A DNA stretch of 64,000 bases from Protula sp. h YS-2021 (GCA_949752745.1 OX457026.1:47005256-47069255); one strand, 5' to 3'. Shown: positions 33,019 through 45,115, counted from the stretch's first letter. The notes: generated from the letters alone by a model not told the origin. Numbers and translations: made by a program.

Positions 33019-34087
33019 CTGAAATAAAAGCAAAAGTCATCGTTTAAAAACACGTTTGCACATATTGTGGTGCTGAAAAAGTTGCGGAATTGTATCGGCT
33101 ATATCTTTAATATTTGACCTTATTACTTGAAAAAAGTGTGTCTCCTCCAGTTTCATTACACCAAGGATTTTTGCATGCAATCGTATATCTTTCGGTATAA
33201 ATTTTAAAATAATCTTAAAATAAATAACAAGCGACATAAGCGGTTGGTGCATTCATTAAAACTTAACAGCGAGAATGTGAAGCTTTCAGCATCCACGGCG
33301 TACTTTCGCACAAACGAAAAAGTAAAACGACGAGGCTAGGTTTTTCATACTCATAAATAGCTCGCCGTAGTAACAATTTTTTTCAAAGTAAGCGTCAAAT
33401 TTGTCAAATAAAATCCACACAAAAAGAACACAAACATGCCACTAAAACTCAACAAGTACTTCTTAGGTAGCAAACAAGAAAATGGACGAAATTTAGGGAC
33501 ATAAAACCATTCAAGGTTGCAACTTGAAGCAACAGTACATAACAGCGACACACACTCGCATCAGTCAGTCACATTGTGTACTCCGTCAGGACGTTTTGTT
33601 ACTCTGTCGGGTGAGTACATCTTAGTAATCCATTCTAGTTACTAGAGCTGTAATGGGTTCCGAGGCATACCCATCCCGCGGACATCCCGGTGCGAATTGC
33701 ATTATGAAATTTGGATCCCCTGTGAAATTCTGACCTCCCCCGCACCTGTTTTTGTTTTTCATCTAACATTGCAGTATTTCGTGAAAATCATATAACTGAT
33801 TTATTTCAAGTTTATTTCAACAGTCCCTCTCGCGCACACACTGCATAAAACTTCAATTAAAGGCACGTAATCATTGGCATTTCACATTTGATGATGATGA
33901 TGATGATGATGATGAGAGAATTCTGCTTACTTGCTAGATGAAAAGCGTCTTTGGTTCAAAGCATATCATTGCAATTATGCTACTGATACTAATATATGTC
34001 GGTAGTGGACAAAAAACGACATTGGTACTGGTCGTCATCAATGCTAACCTAACTAAACAACTTAATTAGAGGTATATGAATACGAAC
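33018..34087. other. intron 3 of SET-recombinase gene with (GAT)n
   Basis: Non-coding. Contains a GAT trinucleotide microsatellite at 33891-33916. No convincing additional exon seen. Confidence 0.5.
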
Positions 34088-34250
34088 TATCGTTTCTCTC
34101 CGCCATGATAAAATTCAAATATATAGGACCCAGACTGTCCGTCTATTGTGTATTGGCGTTCTCTGTCGCGATATTGGCGACTATTGAGGTATTCGCCACG
34201 CAAAAGAAAATCCCCCTTAAGGAATTTCTTCGTTGCAAAAACACCTTTTC
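34088..34250 (-). CDS. exon 3: SET domain core, first half
   Basis: Acceptor TTTTTGTCAG. Encodes KGVFATKKFLKGDFLLRGEY, the S-adenosylmethionine-contact region and first strands of a SET domain, then GSYIFEFYHGGEK. The donor used here, GTTCGT, is not a strong consensus, but it restores the frame into exon 4 (phase 2), and a stop codon follows immediately if it is not used. Confidence 0.7.
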
Positions 34251-34579
34251 CTGACAAAAATACATCGCAATTTAGAATGTCTTACATTTTGTTATCGTAC
34301 AAAGCAACACGTTTACTATAACTAGTTTCTCAATTTACTCTCATTGACAATTCCCATGCCCTTTTGAAAACGTTTATTTTACTTCACAAAATCCAACTTT
34401 TCTTTCTATTATCTTCCTTTTTAAAAATTTAGTATCATTCCACTGAATGACGCTTGATAATGTGCAGGGGCTTTTCATTTAAGTCAAAATCAAATAAGAC
34501 AGCTCGACTAACCGTGGAACTATAACCTTCATGTTAGTCATTTTAGCATTTACCTATGTTGAAATTGTATCAGACTTAC

Positions 34580-34665
34580 CTATTTTCGAGTTTATGAATT
34601 TAATTTGAAAGCCGTCTCTATCTATCCCGAGCTGGCAGTAGAATCGTGCTTCTTCCATCGGAGTT
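34580..34665 (-). CDS. exon 2: N-terminal edge of SET domain
   Basis: Preceded by an excellent polypyrimidine tract (CTACCTATTTCTACCC) and ended by a consensus GTAAGT donor, phase 1. It encodes MEEARFYCQLGIDRDGFQIK and then FINSKI. This is the lead-in typical of SET proteins before the G-x-GVFA turn, which the next exon supplies. Confidence 0.7.
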
Positions 34666-34805
34666 CTCTTGAAAGGGTAGAAATAGGTAGAGTACAATAA
34701 AAGTAAGATGCAAATTGCCCTTTCAAAACTTGAAAGCTGTTCAAAATTTATAGAGTAACCTCTTTCACGAAATATTGAACTAGATGTGTAGCTCTTACTG
34801 TTAAT

Positions 34806-34850
34806 CCCTATAACGAACCAGTTAAATTAATAAACTGGTTCATTATAGGG
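34806..34850. repeat. 18-bp arm hairpin in intron 1
   Basis: CCCTATAACGAACCAGTT and AACTGGTTCATTATAGGG pair at 17 of 18 positions around a 9-nt AT loop. Likely a short foldback remnant. Confidence 0.5.
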
Positions 34851-34976
34851 AGACCTCTGATTGGCAGCTTTCACACCCAGCTTCATTTATACGCCTCAAA
34901 ACCCAGTATAAAGTTGTCTATGTGAAGATAAAAGCACAGGTACTTCTTAAATAATAATAAATAACGCACCATACAC

Positions 34977-34999
34977 TGAGCCCGAGTCCGAAACGCCAT
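34977..34999 (-). CDS. exon 1 of SET-recombinase gene (putative start)
   Basis: ATG at 34999-34997, seven codons (MAFRTRA) plus two bases, then a GTGTAT donor. Phase 2 matches an acceptor at CAAGAG before exon 2. This is the weakest exon, because it is tiny and rests only on phase and position. Confidence 0.35.
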
Positions 35000-35660
35000 T
35001 TCATCCAACTTCTGGAACGATAAAATAGTAATACTTCAACCCAGATACGTGTAATTACATTACTTTTATTATATGCCTAAGGGATCATACATTTCAGATG
35101 TATTTAAAGAGGGTGGGGTGTGTCTAGGCCAGTGCGTGAGCTAATGTTCAACCCCATATTAACGTAACTTTTGGCGTACCTGGGAAAGGTTTAGAAAATT
35201 GGCAAATTTTGGCATTTTTGCGTACGTCCTAACGATAGCTATGAAAACATATTTCTTGTTTCAACCAATAGCCATATTATTTTGTCACAAAAGTAACAGT
35301 CATCACAACATGCAACAAGCTGATTTTGATACACAAAGAAGTCCAAGGTATCTTCAATCATGTTTTTTTTCACTTATTTTTTAGCAAATTACAAAAATCT
35401 ATTTTAGAAGCTCCGTAAACAACTTTCTACAACTGATTTTTAACAATGGAACTGTAGTATAGTCTTACAGACTTAGCTGAGTCTTAACAGGCGAGATCTT
35501 GCAACAGAAATGATTTTAAATAAAATAACACATACATGTTAAGGAATACGATAGCATTCGTTCGTGTTAGTGCAATAAATTTTAGGTTTTAAAAACCAAG
35601 TCTTAGTCTCCTTAATTATATAGCTACCTTTCAAAATGAGTGATACCGCACATAAAATCT
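35000..35660. other. unassigned region upstream of the SET-recombinase gene
   Basis: Would hold the promoter and leader of the minus-strand gene. I see no clear TATA or CCAAT block, and no coding sequence that I can support. Confidence 0.3.
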
Positions 35661-35666
35661 CTTGTT

Positions 35667-35841
35667 TACCCATCCTAAAGCTTTCAGAAAATCTACTTCG
35701 CAGAAAAACAAAATTCCTTTCTTATCGCCACAGACATAAGTTTGGATTTCAAGGACAAAAGACTGGCAAAAGGATAAGGTGGCCTGAAAATTGTTTTTTT
35801 TTTCATTTATATACATGATGTAGCGTACTTTAGGATGGGTA
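35667..35841. mobile_element. short 14-bp TIR element
   Basis: TACCCATCCTAAAG and its exact reverse complement CTTTAGGATGGGTA bound 175 bp. No clear target duplication was found, so this may be a degraded MITE. Confidence 0.35.
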
Positions 35842-35947
35842 CTCATCTTCTAAAAATAATAATTAAAAAAAAAAACATGTTAAAAATCACTCATTTGACA
35901 GTGAAGGACGACAGAAAATCGATGAGAAATATATATCAGCGTCATGA

Positions 35948-36015
35948 TTGCTTGATTGACTGAGTAGTTTAACGTCTCTCTCACCCCGTTAAGGTAATCT
36001 TGTGTCAGTTCTGTA
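35948..36015 (-). repeat. LINE tail-like relic
   Basis: TTGATTGACTGAGTAGTTTAACG followed by CCCCGTTAAGG resembles the inverted LINE 3' end with GATT-type tail, but is diverged (first 23 bases given here in two parts: TTGATTGACTGAG, TAGTTTAACG). Confidence 0.35.
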
Positions 36016-36647
36016 ACAATAGGGTAACTCAATACATATGTTATTGTATTACTGGGTGATGTGGTAAAGTGGTTGAAAGATGATAGAGTGTGTGTTTCAT
36101 GTAGTTTACGCACCACTGTGTTTAATTCTAATATCTTAAATATGTGTGCGTTGTCAGTATACCGAGAGCAGTCTCTTCCCTTTCTTATGTATTAAGAAGA
36201 GAATGAGATTTTGGCACGAGCAAACTTTGTGCGAAACTAGTGATGTGATGGATTTATTACAAAGCGCGATAGGATCACGACGAGCAGCTTTGGATCTAGA
36301 GGGATCTTGTCGTGAGGAACACCATGAGATTGGTTTCGAGTTTGTTTGAAATGTTTTTGATAGATTTTACATTTAAAAATTTGCTTGTTTTAAGTACAGG
36401 GGATATCTCAGGAACCAGGCTCTGGATTTACAAGTTTTATATATGACATGAAAGAACTCATTGAAATGGGGAGGGTGGTTGCAATTTCGGTTTGAAACTT
36501 CCGGTTTAGTGGTTTTTGAGAGGAGTAAATTTGTTGTGCTACTTAGCACAAAATTTTGTTCGAGACTGCTGGTGTAGTATCAAATCAGTGTCACAACTGC
36601 ACCGTAACAATCAATATCAACTAGAAGCTAATTCCGCTAGCGAAATG

Positions 36648-37742
36648 TTAAACACTTGACAAAAAATAAAACGCAAAAATACTTCCTTCAATTGGTTATT
36701 TCTTGAATAACATATTGCAAACAACATAGCTTGAATACGTCTTATAAGCCGAGTAGTGTTTCGTTGTTGTTGACTTTAAAGGGAAATGCGGGTATCTCAC
36801 CTACAATTGACATTTCCTTCATACTTTCACAGTTTAATGCTTTAAGGGTATGCATTCAAAAATTGAAAAGAAAAAGGGGGGTCACCGATAATATAAGAGA
36901 AATAAAGACACTGAAAGGTCGAGTACTTTTACTATAGAAACCATTGGGAAAACCAAGAAATTTCAACCAAAATGCAAAATTCACACATAATCACAATTGA
37001 CAATTGCCTCATTTTTTCCCTGTTTGAAGAACACATTATACGAAATGTTTTAAGCAAATAAAAAATATATGTCACCGTATCAATAAGAGAGTTATACAAT
37101 CTTTCTGACAAAATCCCATTGACTCAATGGATAAATGGTGAAAACAGGGTAATATGATTTTAATGGACAATATATCAACACAGGCCCTTCTAGGAACAAA
37201 ATATCAATACAGACCATTTCTGGACACAACCCTATTTGTCTTTGAAAAGACTTTTTTATCTAGATTTAGTAGTTATTTATACTGTGTAAACATGGATCCA
37301 AACTCAGCGATATTCAATGTAATGCGCATTTCGGTCGCTAGATGGCGCAGAGATACCCGCATTTCCCTTTAAGTTTTATTGACTAATCAGGCAGGCATAC
37401 GCCTTTTTATCTATTTACGCAGTGAGAGCTCGCACAAAGCTCACTAAGCAAATGTGTAATTTGTGCTGTCGTTAAATGCTACGCATATGCTTGCAAAAAA
37501 TACACTCTTTTCACATGGCGTTTTAACAAAGAAAACGAAATCAAAGACGAAAATAAAAAGTGACATGCACATGTTCAGATCAAGCTCTTCATAAGTTCCA
37601 AGTTTCATGGTCGTAGGGCCCATAGTCTCAGAGAAGAAGAAGACACAAAAAATCGGAAAAAGTGTCAAGAAGAAAAAAAGGACGAATTTTGCTCGCACAA
37701 ATTCATATAACCCTTGCAAGCCAAAGGCTTGTCAAGTGTTAA
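36648..37742. mobile_element. TTAA-flanked element, fourth copy, carrying a nested MITE
   Basis: Same TTAA-ACACTTGACAA and TTGTCAAGTG-TTAA ends as the array copies, here sitting alone in the left arm. The right arm lacks it (junction near 50925-50935), which gives an approximate empty site and shows it inserted after the arms formed. Confidence 0.65.
36780..37368. mobile_element. 589-bp MITE with 19-bp TIRs and TTAA duplication
   Basis: Perfect inverted repeats AGGGAAATGCGGGTATCTC, flanked by TTAA at 36776-36779 and 37369-37372. The array copies show the single TTAA empty site at the same place (GTTGACTTAAGG near 9820). TTAA duplication fits piggyBac or Kolobok superfamilies. No transposase frame. 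Confidence 0.85.
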
Positions 37743-38451
37743 TTAATACTCGACCTGTAAGGCCAAGAAGACTCCGTAATATTGGTACATTTTGTGTGCG
37801 ATCTTTTCTTTTTTGTCAACATTCAACAGAGAGTTTACAGATGTTGTTATTTTGTCGTTCTGGGCAGTTTGGAGTCTCTCGTTTGAACCCCGGTCGCAGT
37901 ATTTAAGACTCAAAACGTTTATTTCCAATGCTAATTGTGTAAAAATGTGCTGATGTGTTTATTGACAATGTTAACATCGTGAAAGCCCCAATCTGAGAGG
38001 TCACAGCATCCAAAGCAAAGGCAAAAGAATGAAAAAGTGATTCTTCGCAGCGACATTGACATGGTTTATTTCCAATAAAATGACAACGTCATATCTTTAA
38101 GTTTGTGTAGAGAGGGGAATGGCATGGAAAGATTAAAAACAAGGAAAAGTTCACCGCCTTGTAACCCTGAAAGGCAAATTTCAGTATTCCGTTTCTTGGC
38201 TGAACGAGAGCAATCCAGTAAAGATCGATATGAAGCTTCCAACAGACCTCAAGAACCCATTGTGATAAAACAAAGTGAATATGACAAAAATTTCCGTTGA
38301 AAAGATACAAAGATACCACTAAGAGAGACCTAATATAAAAATAAGTAAACAGGGGGACCAAATGTTCATCGGTTATTTTCGCTCGTACATAACCCTAAAA
38401 TACGACTTTGGGAGACCATACTCATAATATGCCAACATAGAAATACTTTCT

Positions 38452-39170
38452 TCCCTCCAATTTCAGGGAAGAAATGGAAGAAACCTTAAAAGGTGTATTA
38501 TTTGGAATTTGTTTCAAATAATTTGCTTGAACTGCACTCAGAGTATTTCTTAAATAGGTGCGAATTCACACATCAAACTTCTGTGTGATAAATTGGATCA
38601 ATAGGGATTAGATAAACGGTCGTGTTTCAATGTGTGTTGGAAAGCTGGGGAGGCTGCATTTTAGTCTGAGTACTTTTGGTCAAGTGCTTAAACTTTGACT
38701 TTGTGTATGAGAATTAGTGTATCATTTTGTTTACTCTCAATGTGCCAGTGAAAACAAAAGACAAAGGCTGTGTTTACCTTAAATGGGGGAGGGGGGGGGT
38801 TAAGTATTAAGATTAAACGGGGGTGATAAGAAAAGGGTCTTGCGGAAGCACATTTGCAAAGCACATGGTATCAGGTCATTATTTCTTCATTGTGCTTTAG
38901 TGTTACCATGTTTTTTTTTTCGTTTGTTTTTTTCGTTATTTTGTATGATAGTACAATAGAACACAGTAAATATTGGTTCTGTAAAATCAATAAATAGATA
39001 ATACGTCGCATTGATGTTTTCTTGACAAAGTAGGTTTCTTCCAATTTTCTTCCCACTTTCTTCCTTTTCTTCCGGGAAGAAAGGTATTTCTTCCCGTTTC
39101 TTCCCAGTTTCGTCCCTATTTTTTCCAGTGAAGGGAAGAAATACCTTTCTTCCCGGAAGAAAACCATCAT
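38452..39170. repeat. insertion with TTCTTCCC-rich ends in left arm
   Basis: About 720 bp absent from the right arm, bounded by TTTCTTCCCTCC and GGGAAGAAA-type hairpin sequence. Interior holds poly-T and G runs. Probably a foldback element, but its ends are not clear. Confidence 0.4.
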
Positions 39171-40554
39171 ATACATTCACTCATATATATAACCCTAAAA
39201 TACGACTTTAGGAGACCATGCCAACATAGGGAGAGCTTTTTTATATCTTAAGCAGGGCTTGAAATTATTTCTTTTGGGAGGTAGAAAATAGTCGTATATC
39301 TCTCTGTCTGAGCTACGAAGCATTTCATTGTTCATTGACTAACAGGGGTCAACTTCATATGCACTGAGGCACGAATCATGCATACCAGTCCCTACTATTC
39401 AAACAGTTACAGAAAGTTCATGCCCATACACCCTTTTGTAAAACAGGCATGATTTTAGTGAGTTGTATATCTTTTATTTGTTCATAAAAGTGCAGAAAAG
39501 TTAGCTTCCGCATCCACCTGTCAATGTTTGTTTACATTCTGGCCTTTAAATGTTACGTGGCTAAAGTCAAGTGACCAAATATTTAAACAAAGGGGTTATG
39601 GTTTTCTGTAGAGCACGTATATTCCTCCACTTTAAACCTTTTCAATGCACCTGGTCATTAATTAGGATAAATAATGATTTAAACTCTCGTATTGATCTCA
39701 CTTTTAAATCCTAACAATGGTAAAGTAAGAAAAAGCACACATTTATTTCGGTGGCACCGTTATCATGAAAGTACTCGCACACGCACACTTTACCGTAAAA
39801 CAACCTGCTACTGTTTCCGTTTCACTTCACTTCCACACTTCACAGAAACCAAAGAAAAAATAATAATGCCGCCTCAGTTCAGCGTATATTTTACTATCTG
39901 TTCACTGAAATCACTAGCTCACGCCCCCCCCCCCAAAAAAAACGATAACGAGGGGAGGGGGGTTTACGACTGACCTTCCGGTCAAAATCCAGTTATGTTT
40001 GATCAACAGGCAGTAACTTTTGAATTTTTTTGTTTCATTTTTTTAAATGGAGTCAACCAAGCACTGCATGAACACAGCTTTACACATTGACTGAGGATAG
40101 ACGCAGCTTTCAATCGGCCGTTACTTAAAACCACAGGTTTCACGGATTGATTTTACTTGGCAACGCCTCTTGTATATCAGCCCATTGCTTCACCCAATTC
40201 ATTTAAATCACTGAAATAACTCTAGCTTACATTAAAAAATAACAATAAATAGGGAGGGGGGTTCAAACTGACCCTCAGGTCAACATGTAATTAAATTTGA
40301 TCAAGAAGGGGATACGGCCACTTGCCGCTTTAGTTTAATGCAAAAAAAAAAACAATTTACCGGACTCCACCACACCTAACGCACCACCAAGCAACTGTCT
40401 TGTTTTTTTCTCATAAAACAAGGCGACCTAACATATCTACCCTACACTGGGAGACACCTTTGCTGTGAATCGACCCCTAAACACACACTGACTGAAGGGA
40501 AATGCAACTCTCATTTAACAAGTAAGTATTTGTGAAACACACCCAGGCCCCAAC

Positions 40555-40665
40555 CGCCCCTCAAATTCATAGGGGTATAAAGCGATGACGGACAGACGGA
40601 CGGACGGACGGACACCCCAAACCTATAGGCCTCAATCCGAAGGGTTGGGGCCTAAATACAGCAAA
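40555..40665. repeat. (GGAC)n block
   Basis: GGACAGACGGACGGACGGAC at about 40590 within a pair of CCTATAGG/GGCC-rich flanks. Part of the 0.8-kb left-arm-specific insertion. Confidence 0.5.
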
Positions 40666-43087
40666 TACAGTACTTTGATGCGAAACTTCACGGTGACAAG
40701 GATGTAGTATAGTACCGTGTAATGCTGATTCACCAGAGAAGAACGCACACAGCCTCCCAGACACGCAAAGTACCTTGACACGCAGGCTCGTAGCACGCTA
40801 ACTTGTAACGATCACTCCGCTTGGCCAGGAACTGTTCAAAACCAATAGCGCACTGCGATATGAGACGCGTTGTTACTGGTTCAATGCATTTGACGTGTCA
40901 TCACGAACAGGCGGACGGATTCCAGACAGGAAACGACATCAAGACTCCCACAGCATTGCCTCCATGGCTACCAGGAACACACCGCCAGGTGCTGATATCT
41001 TCTTCACAGGTGTTTATATTTACATCCTTCACATAACTTTACATGTCTCGTGATTCTGTCGAATAACCCTCACTTTCATTACAAAACCTATTTATTGATG
41101 ACGTTCCTTGGACCTGATTCGCTAAGGCTGCATTTGTTTTCCGTAGTCAAGAGTACCACACTGCGAGTCTGCGAGGCTGCAGCTAAAGTAACAAGTTACC
41201 ATACCTCTCGAATCTCCCGGGAATTTATCATATTTAGACTGCTTCAACTCTTCACATTAAATAGTCAACAAAAGTTTTTTCTGTCATACTTGACACATGC
41301 GTAGCTCCAAAAAGAAATATATCAAGTATAAATAAGGAAGAGCTGACTTGGAGCTAGATACATGCGGTGAAAGGTTTTTAACTAGCATGACAACTCAATA
41401 TCGGAAAAAGTCAAAATACTACGTCAAAATAAGCCAAATCACAGTTTAGGCGTTCCCATTAAAATGCGCAAAAATTCTGCGTTTTGAATAAAAATAACCC
41501 GTAAAAAATGAAAGAAATGATAGAGAAATTTCGCCTTAATGTTAAAAATTTCTCTTGCACCAAATACCGGTCGGGTTGTTAACACCCCGAATGCTATTTT
41601 AAAAACTTATTTAAGATTTTAACAAATGGTTTTAAGTTCAGTTTCTTCTATGTGTTTGCAATATTTCTTCTATATTTTTCTTCCAGTAACCTAGGACCGT
41701 CTGCCACTTTTCAATGGTTTTTGCGCAATAACGTTCGTATTTTTGACGCGATCGTAATATGCTTTTGTATGTAGCAAATATAGGATTTTACAAAGCTTTC
41801 TGTTATGTACGAAGTAAAATGCTATGATTTACGAAAATGCAAGGCCGATGTATTTTTTCGGGCAGGATTTTTGAGCTGTAACTCGCCACTTCTGTCATCC
41901 GGAAATATAAATTTTAAGTGGAAACTGCAAGACTATCGCTTCGCTAAGAGCTATAAGGATTACGTGTGAGCATAAACCTGATTTCATATTGTATACTGAC
42001 GGTTTACTTATAGTAGCTCAGTATTTTGCATTAGAGAACCAGTAGCAGTTGTCGGGAGGTTCGGCAAAAAATATCGTTTCCGGGATAATTGTTGTTTTCG
42101 GGAAGTGGCGACACTACAGGCACAGGCGAATTTAACCTAAGTTACATGTATTTTTGCCGGGTTCTTGGCAGTCGAAATTCTTGCGCATTTTACTCGAAAC
42201 ACTCAAAGTGTGATTTGGCTTATTTATCTATGCTAAAAACATTAAGGTTAGAACATAGATAATTACTGATTATGATGAGCAAATGATGTTGATCAACCAA
42301 TACGCCAATTAGCACTTTACACTTTTGCTCATAAATTTTGCGTTTCGACTTCATTCAGTTGGGATAAGGATATAAAGACATGAATAGAAAAAAAAAACGA
42401 CACGGAAATTTTTAATAGTATAATTTATACTTATTGAAACACGCGGTCGTCGATACTTTACATAGCAAAGCTCTGTGCGTTTCTATACAAATCTCTCCAC
42501 CTAATTCGGTTATGTGCTAATTTTTTGGCTTGTGAAATTGAGTAGATGCCTTTATTTTGTAGATCGTGTTTTATCGTAGACAAGTACGTTGTTTTTTTGC
42601 ATTCCTGGAGGTCTTTTTAGTTTTTCGAAACACGCGGCAAAATAAGCCAAATCACACTCTCGAGACTTCTCGCGGTATCTTCGAGTGAGCTCTCGTGGGA
42701 AGCGAAGAAAATTGGCATCTGAGAAATAATTAGAAAATGGTAACAAAATGAAGTACTGAACACCCTCCTTGTAATATTGAAAAAAAACAATGGCCCCTGG
42801 TTTTAAATATGCATTCGTATTCTAAAGCCATTTGTTAAAGTCGTTCAAATTGTAATTTTACCATGTTATCACTCATATAAACAAATCGCTGTCAAATAAT
42901 TCCGTATAATTTGTATGTTTGATTTGTTATTCACAGTACATATTTCAGTGTTATCGTTTAGGATATGAATGTTACGATATATTTTGTTGTATATAGCATG
43001 TTTATGCATATTTCACAAGAATCTTGGTGAAAAGCAGTAACTAAAGGTCAGTATAAACCATTTCAGAGTTCCGAAGCCGCAATGCAT

Positions 43088-43430
43088 AAGCCAAATCACA
43101 CTTTCGGATCTTTCCGGTGGAGGTGTTGTTTCGACTGCAATTTTTTTCTGATAGATTATAAAGAAATGATAGGGGAAAAATATCAAAATTCTAATTGTCT
43201 TTCAACATGCACACTTTCAAATTTATAAAGTCATCGCATGATCTTTTAAAAACTATTTTACATATTATTCAGTCACTTTAACAACCATGTGAATATGTTT
43301 CTGACAAAAAGGAATTTTGTTGATTTTTGCCGGTTTTTTTCTTCTATCATTTCTTTATATGATCCTATCCCAAATGAATTCAGCCGAAACGCAGAAACTT
43401 TTCGGCAAAAGTTAAAGTGCGAATTGGCCT
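43088..43430. mobile_element. AAGCCAAATC-type MITE, near-complete copy
   Basis: Starts ATAAGCCAAATCACACTTTC and ends AAAGTGCGAATTGGCC, about 340 bp, with internal TATCATTTCTTTATA and ATTATAAAGAAATGATA inverted motifs. Confidence 0.7.
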
Positions 43431-44034
43431 GTTGTGGCATGTCTTGAAGCAAACCAAACCCAGTTACAGGCGAACACTATTAACAATTTTATGCCCTTTT
43501 ACCGCTCTCTATGTGCTGTTAAGCCATTAAAAAGTTTGGCCAGGATGACCGGACACTGAAATCAATTATAGATTCTTGCTTGTCATTGTTGTAAAGAGTA
43601 GTAATAAAGAAAAAAAAGAGGCGGAAAGAGGGGAGTGGAGGGATTGGGGGGGGGTCGGAAGAATTCTTAAAATTTCCATTTCGAGCAACAGCAGGACGAT
43701 TTGAAACAATACATAATAATAGCAAAATTAATGTGTTCGACTTTTAACTTTGATTATCCTAAAAAATTTTATCTAGGGATATCCATTTTTCACTACCATA
43801 TCTAACTCTACTCATGACTGTTTATTTGTTTTTTGCCAAGTTACTTTAATTAAGAATAAAATTGTCAAGTTCAATATTATGGGTAAAAAGTGGAAGCATG
43901 ATAATGGGCTCAAAATTATAATACATAATATGCATAATACTTGGGAAAATTGCCAAACATGCCATTAAAGATATGTAGTTAAAAGAATACAAGAAAAAAG
44001 TTTTATATTATTATAAACTTATCGCTTTTTGCTA

Positions 44035-44110
44035 TTGTGGGTTCGACTCCCACAGGGTGCTGGCATAACGATTTCTTATGCAACGAACAAGCACTCTCCG
44101 GTGGTAGTAC
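44035..44110 (+). repeat. tRNA T-arm-like sequence, one half of inverted pair
   Basis: GCTATTGTGGGTTCGACTCC with a T-arm/box-B match. The inverted partner is at 45035-45115. There is no acceptor stem, A box or anticodon arm, so it is not a tRNA gene. Confidence 0.5.
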
Positions 44111-44208
44111 AGCGATTTAGGTGTGACTGTTTGGTTCAAGTGTAAAAACCGTTTGCTTAAGATATTAAAGCAGTTTATCTATAGTTATTTATAGTTGTAC
44201 ATCTATTA

Positions 44209-44786
44209 CAGTAAACTCTCGATAAGTCAAAGTGGTCGGGACCAAGCAAAATACTTTGAGTTAACCGAAATTTGGCCCTGTCGAGTGGTCACGTGACTAT
44301 CATGGTTTCGCATAAAGTGTTTGTTGTTTTTATGGTATGGCGATTGTTTTATATGATGAATAATATTCGGCTGTGACACAAATAATTTATCATATTAATA
44401 CTTACTATTTATAACAGAGTTACAAATCTTTTTTATATTTTATTTACAGCGACCTTCTGAAATATATTTTACGGTGATTTTACGCCACCGTTTACTTCTA
44501 GCAACACTGTCATAATGTGTAGAGGCAAAGTCACACTAATTCTACACAAAGGGGGTTTGCATATGCAAACAACTGAGCCATGAGTTTCCGTGTTATTTTG
44601 GTGAAAATACAAGGATTTTCTTGCAAAAAAAAATTTGAGGGTCCAAAAAAATTACTTTGAGTTAAAAATTTGACTTAAGCGGTGAATTTAAAAGACTTAC
44701 ATAGTAAAATATATCGGGACTTTCAAATTAATTTGAGTAAAGCGAAAATTTGGCTAAACCGATTTTGACTTAAATGGAGGCTACTG
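44209..44786. mobile_element. pogo/Tigger-like MITE
   Basis: Ends CAGTAAACTCTCGATAAG and (reverse complement) CAGTAGCCTCCATTTAAG, flanked by TA on both sides. Interior repeats the ACTTTGAGTTAA motif. TA duplication and CAGTA-type ends fit pogo-like Tc1/mariner elements. No transposase. Confidence 0.75.
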
Positions 44787-45034
44787 TAGTTATAATCATT
44801 TCGTTCTTTTTTCTCTGTCATGATCTAAACTACAGGTCGAACTTCATGTATAAAATTTTCCAAAACACTCTTTTTGTAACAATTTCAGACCTCTTATCCA
44901 TCTAACACAGTGTCAACATACAGCTTCTGTTGAAAATAATTATATCCTGTGAGGATTTGTTCGGGTGGGGGTCCCAACCAGTTTTGTTTTTTTTTTACTT
45001 GTTCTAGTTTCATGCTCATCTGGCTGTGCTACCA

Positions 45035-45115
45035 CCGGTGAGTACAAGTTTATTGCATAATAAATCGTTATGCAAATACTCTGTGGGAGTCGAACCCACA
45101 ATAGCAAACAGCAAT
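45035..45115 (-). repeat. tRNA T-arm-like sequence, inverted partner
   Basis: Reverse complement of 44035-44110 with moderate divergence. The pair brackets the pogo-like MITE. Confidence 0.5.

Larger units (their letters stand above)
23557..34999 (-). pseudogene. multi-exon SET domain-tyrosine recombinase fusion gene (damaged copy)
   Basis: Thirteen exons were assembled by hand from acceptor/donor motifs and matching phases, giving about 1500 codons. Order: SET domain (exons 2-4), 12-residue acidic repeats and a P/V-rich repeat (exon 4), linkers (5-7), C2H2 finger plus tyrosine recombinase (8), Ser/Asp-rich and basic linkers (9-11), and a basic C-terminal domain starting AVKWSAEDTLAVKTHF (12-13). 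The SET part resembles KMT5A-like lysine methyltransferases. The recombinase part resembles Crypton/phage-integrase-type enzymes that cut DNA with a tyrosine. Phases agree at every junction I chose. Introns are phase 1 except introns 1, 3 and 4 (phase 2) and possibly 5. Lesions: three frame breaks and one TAG in exon 8, and compensating slips in exons 4 and 6. It could be two neighbouring genes, but the exon 7/8 junction is in phase with a good polypyrimidine tract. A transposon gene, a domesticated gene, or assembly indels in a live gene are all possible. Confidence 0.6.
36395..42650. repeat. large inverted duplication, left arm
   Basis: Pairs in reverse complement with 47465-51170 through many blocks (for example 36400-36610 with 50950-51170, 37985-38160 with 50520-50740, 39230-39720 with 49650-50150, 39980-40520 with 48560-49130, 41390-42110 with 47700-48420). 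It is longer because of insertions at about 36614-37742, 38440-39170, 40527-41345 and 42117-42430. Divergence is clearly higher than in the 4.86-kb array, so it is older. Confidence 0.8.

Noticed and set aside
32124..33047. Long open frames on both strands overlapping exon 4 repeats
   Set aside because: They are shadows of a 36-bp repeat whose length is a multiple of three and lacks stops in several frames. Only one minus-strand frame joins SET coding sequence.
44035..45115. tRNA genes
   Set aside because: Only a T-arm is present; no acceptor stem, D arm or anticodon arm could be paired.
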